Shown here one piece after another: positions 61,439-64,000 of a stretch of 64,000 bases of DNA (its first letter is position 1; each line of letters opens with the position of its first letter). Origin of the DNA: Apostichopus japonicus (lineage: Eukaryota; Echinodermata; Holothuroidea; Aspidochirotida; Stichopodidae); NCBI RefSeq assembly GCF_037975245.1, contig NC_092576.1, forward strand, positions 41,129,611 to 41,193,610, in the 5' to 3' direction. Under the pieces are notes generated by a model. That model searched no databases. It saw only the letters and a program-made list of their open reading frames with translations, and was not told the origin of the DNA. The position numbers were made by a program, and so were the translations under genes.

Positions 61439-62696
61439 CTTAAAGTGGCATATATGAGAGTTATATCAGCCCTACAGAAACATGCTTGCGAGGGCAAACA
61501 GTGGTAACATCATATCTTCATTCAAGGAGATCATGCTAACAACATTAAAAACTATTGAAATGTATTAAAAGGGTTCTGTCTAATACTCTTTGACTCCCAC
61601 CCCCCTAACACCCTCCCCATAGTGCACTATGCATATTTGTATACATGCATACAGTATGTGACTGACTTTTACTGCAAAGAGACTGCGTAAACATGCATTC
61701 AAGGTATACTGAATTATTGGTATGGTCCACAGTGTGCACTATATTATGTGTACATGTTCAGTACAGTGTGATTTTACACCAAGTACTATTAAATACACAC
61801 TGTCCAAAATAATGAACAGTATACACACTGTACATGTATTTACTGGTTAAACATTCCTTTTAAATTATTGAAAGTCTTTTAATTTATTGAATTAGCAAAA
61901 GAATTATACACTACATTGCAAATATTTAAAAAGACATTGAAATATGCACTATGCACTATACTGTATATGTGTGTACATGTTCAGTACAGTGTTGTTCTAC
62001 ACCAATTACTATTAAATAAACAGTCCAAAAACATGTACAGTACACACTGCACATTTATGTACTGGTTAAACATTCCTTTTAAATTATTGAAAGTCTTTTA
62101 ATTATTGAATTAGCAAAAGCATACACTAAATTGCAAATATTTAAAATGATATTGAAATATGCACAGTATTGAATGGAATGACCAGTACACAGTGTGTACT
62201 GTACATGATTGTGGACAATGTGTATTTATTTAGTGCTTGGTGTAAAAATAACACTGTACTGAACATTTACACACATATATAGTGCACACTGTATGTATGC
62301 ACTGGTTCACATTCATATTCTAATCTGATATAGGGTTGGGTAGAGGATGTGGGTGGGAGGGGGTGAGTTACATGCATACAGACAATTTGAAGCAGAAGAT
62401 TACCTTACCAAATAATTCAGTATACCTTGAATGCATGTTTATGCAGTCTCTTTGCAGTATTAAAATTCAGTCACATATGCATACAAATCTGCATAGTGCA
62501 CTATGGGGAGGGTGCTGGGGGAGGGGGTGAGAGGGAGTCAAAGAGTACTAGACAGAACCCTTTTAATAAATAACATTTCAATAGTTTCTAATGTTGTTTT
62601 ACATGGTCTCCTTGAATGAAGATACAATGTTACCACTGTTTGCCCTCGCAAGCATGTTTCTGTAGGGCTGATGTAACTCTCATTAGCCACTTTAAG
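61439..62696. mobile_element. 1.26-kb palindromic foldback element
   Basis: Outer arms 61439-61722 and 62408-62696 are inverted copies (shared CAGCCCTACAGAAACATGC, TGCGAGGGCAAACAGTGG, CAAGGTATACTGAATTATT). Inner segments 61730-61830 and 62195-62300 are inverted copies too (TTCAGTACAGTGT, TACACCAAG). Near the centre a segment of about 220 bp is repeated directly (TACTGGTTAAACATTCCTTT at about 61840 and 62060). No protein is encoded. It behaves like a foldback or MITE-type DNA element. No target duplication was resolved. Confidence 0.8.
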
Positions 62697-63066
62697 TTGG
62701 TTGCTAGGCGGGGTCGTAACCTAGCAACGAAAAAGTTTTCAAATTTATTTTTTGCCCAATTTCATCCTTTGAGACATATGGCAGGACACCATATCAGTTC
62801 CAGGCGATTCTAAAAGGGTCGACGTGGAATCGACCCAAAAATCTGTTGATTTGGCATGGATTGACCCATATATCATTTACATTATTTCTCAAATGATATT
62901 GGATCAAAACTCAAATCAATATTTCTTATCTGATATCGTAAACCCTGTATCAGTTAAGAGTTTATTTTGTATCATAATATGTTCTATTTTTACTAGGTCA
63001 AAAGGAGAGCAGTAACATCTTGCCCGCACTAAGGCGTGCCAGGTTTCTTTGGAAATGAATACCCTT

Positions 63067-64000
63067 ATAGTCGATGGAATGGACCAATCAAAGACTGATC
63101 TGCCACATTTTGTCCAGAGTGATAAGGATGTAAAACATCCACATCCACATAACAGGTCAGTACTGTATTATCATGGAGGTCTGTTTTACCTCCATGGTAT
63201 TGTGAAGTGACCTAAGAGTGCACAAGACGGAAAGTGTTTATGTCATTATAAGTGTAAACATCACGTTTTCTGGTTTCCGAGAAATTGTAATCCTACAGTA
63301 TGAAATTGTAATGTCATGTTGGTGTATAGTACAGTATGTATGTGCGTGAGCAGTATGTGTGTGTGTGGGTGTTTATACAGGGTGTTTGTTTGTATGATGC
63401 CTTGTTTTACAACACAATGTCTCAAGAGGGGAAGCTTGATTATCTTCATAAATAGTATAAGGATGGACACCTAAGGTTACAAGAAGTCTAGTGTTCCTAT
63501 TGTTTTGGTTGAGGTCAAATCAATTCTGTTCTTTATTTTGTTGTTCTGATCAAGATAATGGCCTTAGTATCCATCAAATATTATGTGACTGTTTTGTTTT
63601 GTTTGTTAAAGCACATAGTAGGTTAATTATCAAACTTTATTTAATAGCAGAAAACAAGTAATAACAACCTCTTTATCATACATGTCAATGAAGTAGTATA
63701 TATTCATTCTTCTCTTTCTTTTCAGGTGTCCTAATTCACACTAAAGGTCCATGTGACAAGTTTGCATATATGTTATGACTGATCTGAAGCATATCCAACA
63801 TGATTCAAACATGACCATTACATGCAATTTGTGGACACTAGTGAAGCACAAGGATACTCTTGGGAAAGATCTGTTTTTGCAAATGGATAATTGTTACAGG
63901 GAGAATAAGAACCGCTATCTTCTGTCCTTCTGCCCTTCTGCTCCTTGCTTTTAGAGTTGAAGATCTTCAGAGTGGTGATATATATAAATGTTATAACTTT
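63067..64000 (+). pseudogene. C-terminal half of the DUF7869-like protein, runs off the window
   Basis: 63067-63155 encodes IVDGMDQSKTDLPHFVQSDK and ends at an AG|GTCAGT junction. From 63726, after TTCTTTTCAG, the frame reads GVLIHTKGPC, then after a frameshift DLKHIQHDSNMTITCNLW and DLFLQMDNCYRENKNRYLL. The GMDQSKTxLPH and QxDNCxRENKNRY motifs are the hallmark of this family and resemble an RNase H-fold transposase, though that fold is inference. Further frame changes follow near 63940. The 570-nt gap has intron-like ends. Continues beyond 64000. Confidence 0.6.

Overview
This window looks like animal nuclear DNA from a marine deuterostome, most likely an echinoderm and plausibly a sea cucumber. 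It is AT-rich and gene-poor, with short exons bounded by AG and GTAAGT/GTGAGT, AATAAA signals, and dense transposon and satellite content. The echinoderm assignment is inferred from the style of the NACHT/NLR exons and from a Gmr1-like retrotransposon. No bacterial or organellar genes were seen.

Layout. Positions 5.2-25.0 kb (+ strand) hold the C-terminal exons of an NLR-type immune gene (copy A). Their splice phases agree, but the NACHT exon is absent. The introns of copy A are swollen by insertions: a 5'-truncated LINE with a perfect 15-bp target duplication (7.5-8.1 kb), tRNA-type SINEs, a hAT-like MITE, a TA microsatellite, a 62-bp satellite organised as 620-bp (10-mer) higher-order repeats (12.5-16.15 kb, itself interrupted by a foldback insertion), and a Ty3/gypsy element on the minus strand (17.5-22.6 kb). 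That element runs gag-PR-INT-RT-RH, the unusual Gmr1 order. A probable solo LTR follows at 25.6-26.3 kb. Positions 26.3-36.8 kb are nearly gene-free apart from a 1-kb foldback element.

Positions 36.9-42.35 kb (+) hold a paralogous NLR locus (copy B). It has an N-terminal exon, a NACHT exon broken by two frameshifts and one stop, and the same downstream exons as copy A in compact form. Exons and introns of A and B align in blocks, so they are a tandem duplication. Copy A carries about 14 kb between blocks that copy B lacks. A third, short copy of the most downstream block lies at 24.36-24.68 kb.

Positions 43.1-43.9 kb are an 88-bp satellite with a perfect hairpin in most units. Positions 45.4-48.5 kb (minus) hold exons of an unrecognised gene that includes a ParB-like segment. 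Tandem repeats, microsatellites, a decayed Harbinger transposase (56.6-56.9 kb) and a decayed gene of the family I recognise as DUF7869-like (58.1-64 kb, interrupted by a 1.26-kb palindromic element) complete the window.

The window is best read as an NLR cluster that is duplicating, decaying and being invaded by mobile elements. All exon models come from reading splice signals and frame by eye. No transcript or database evidence was available.
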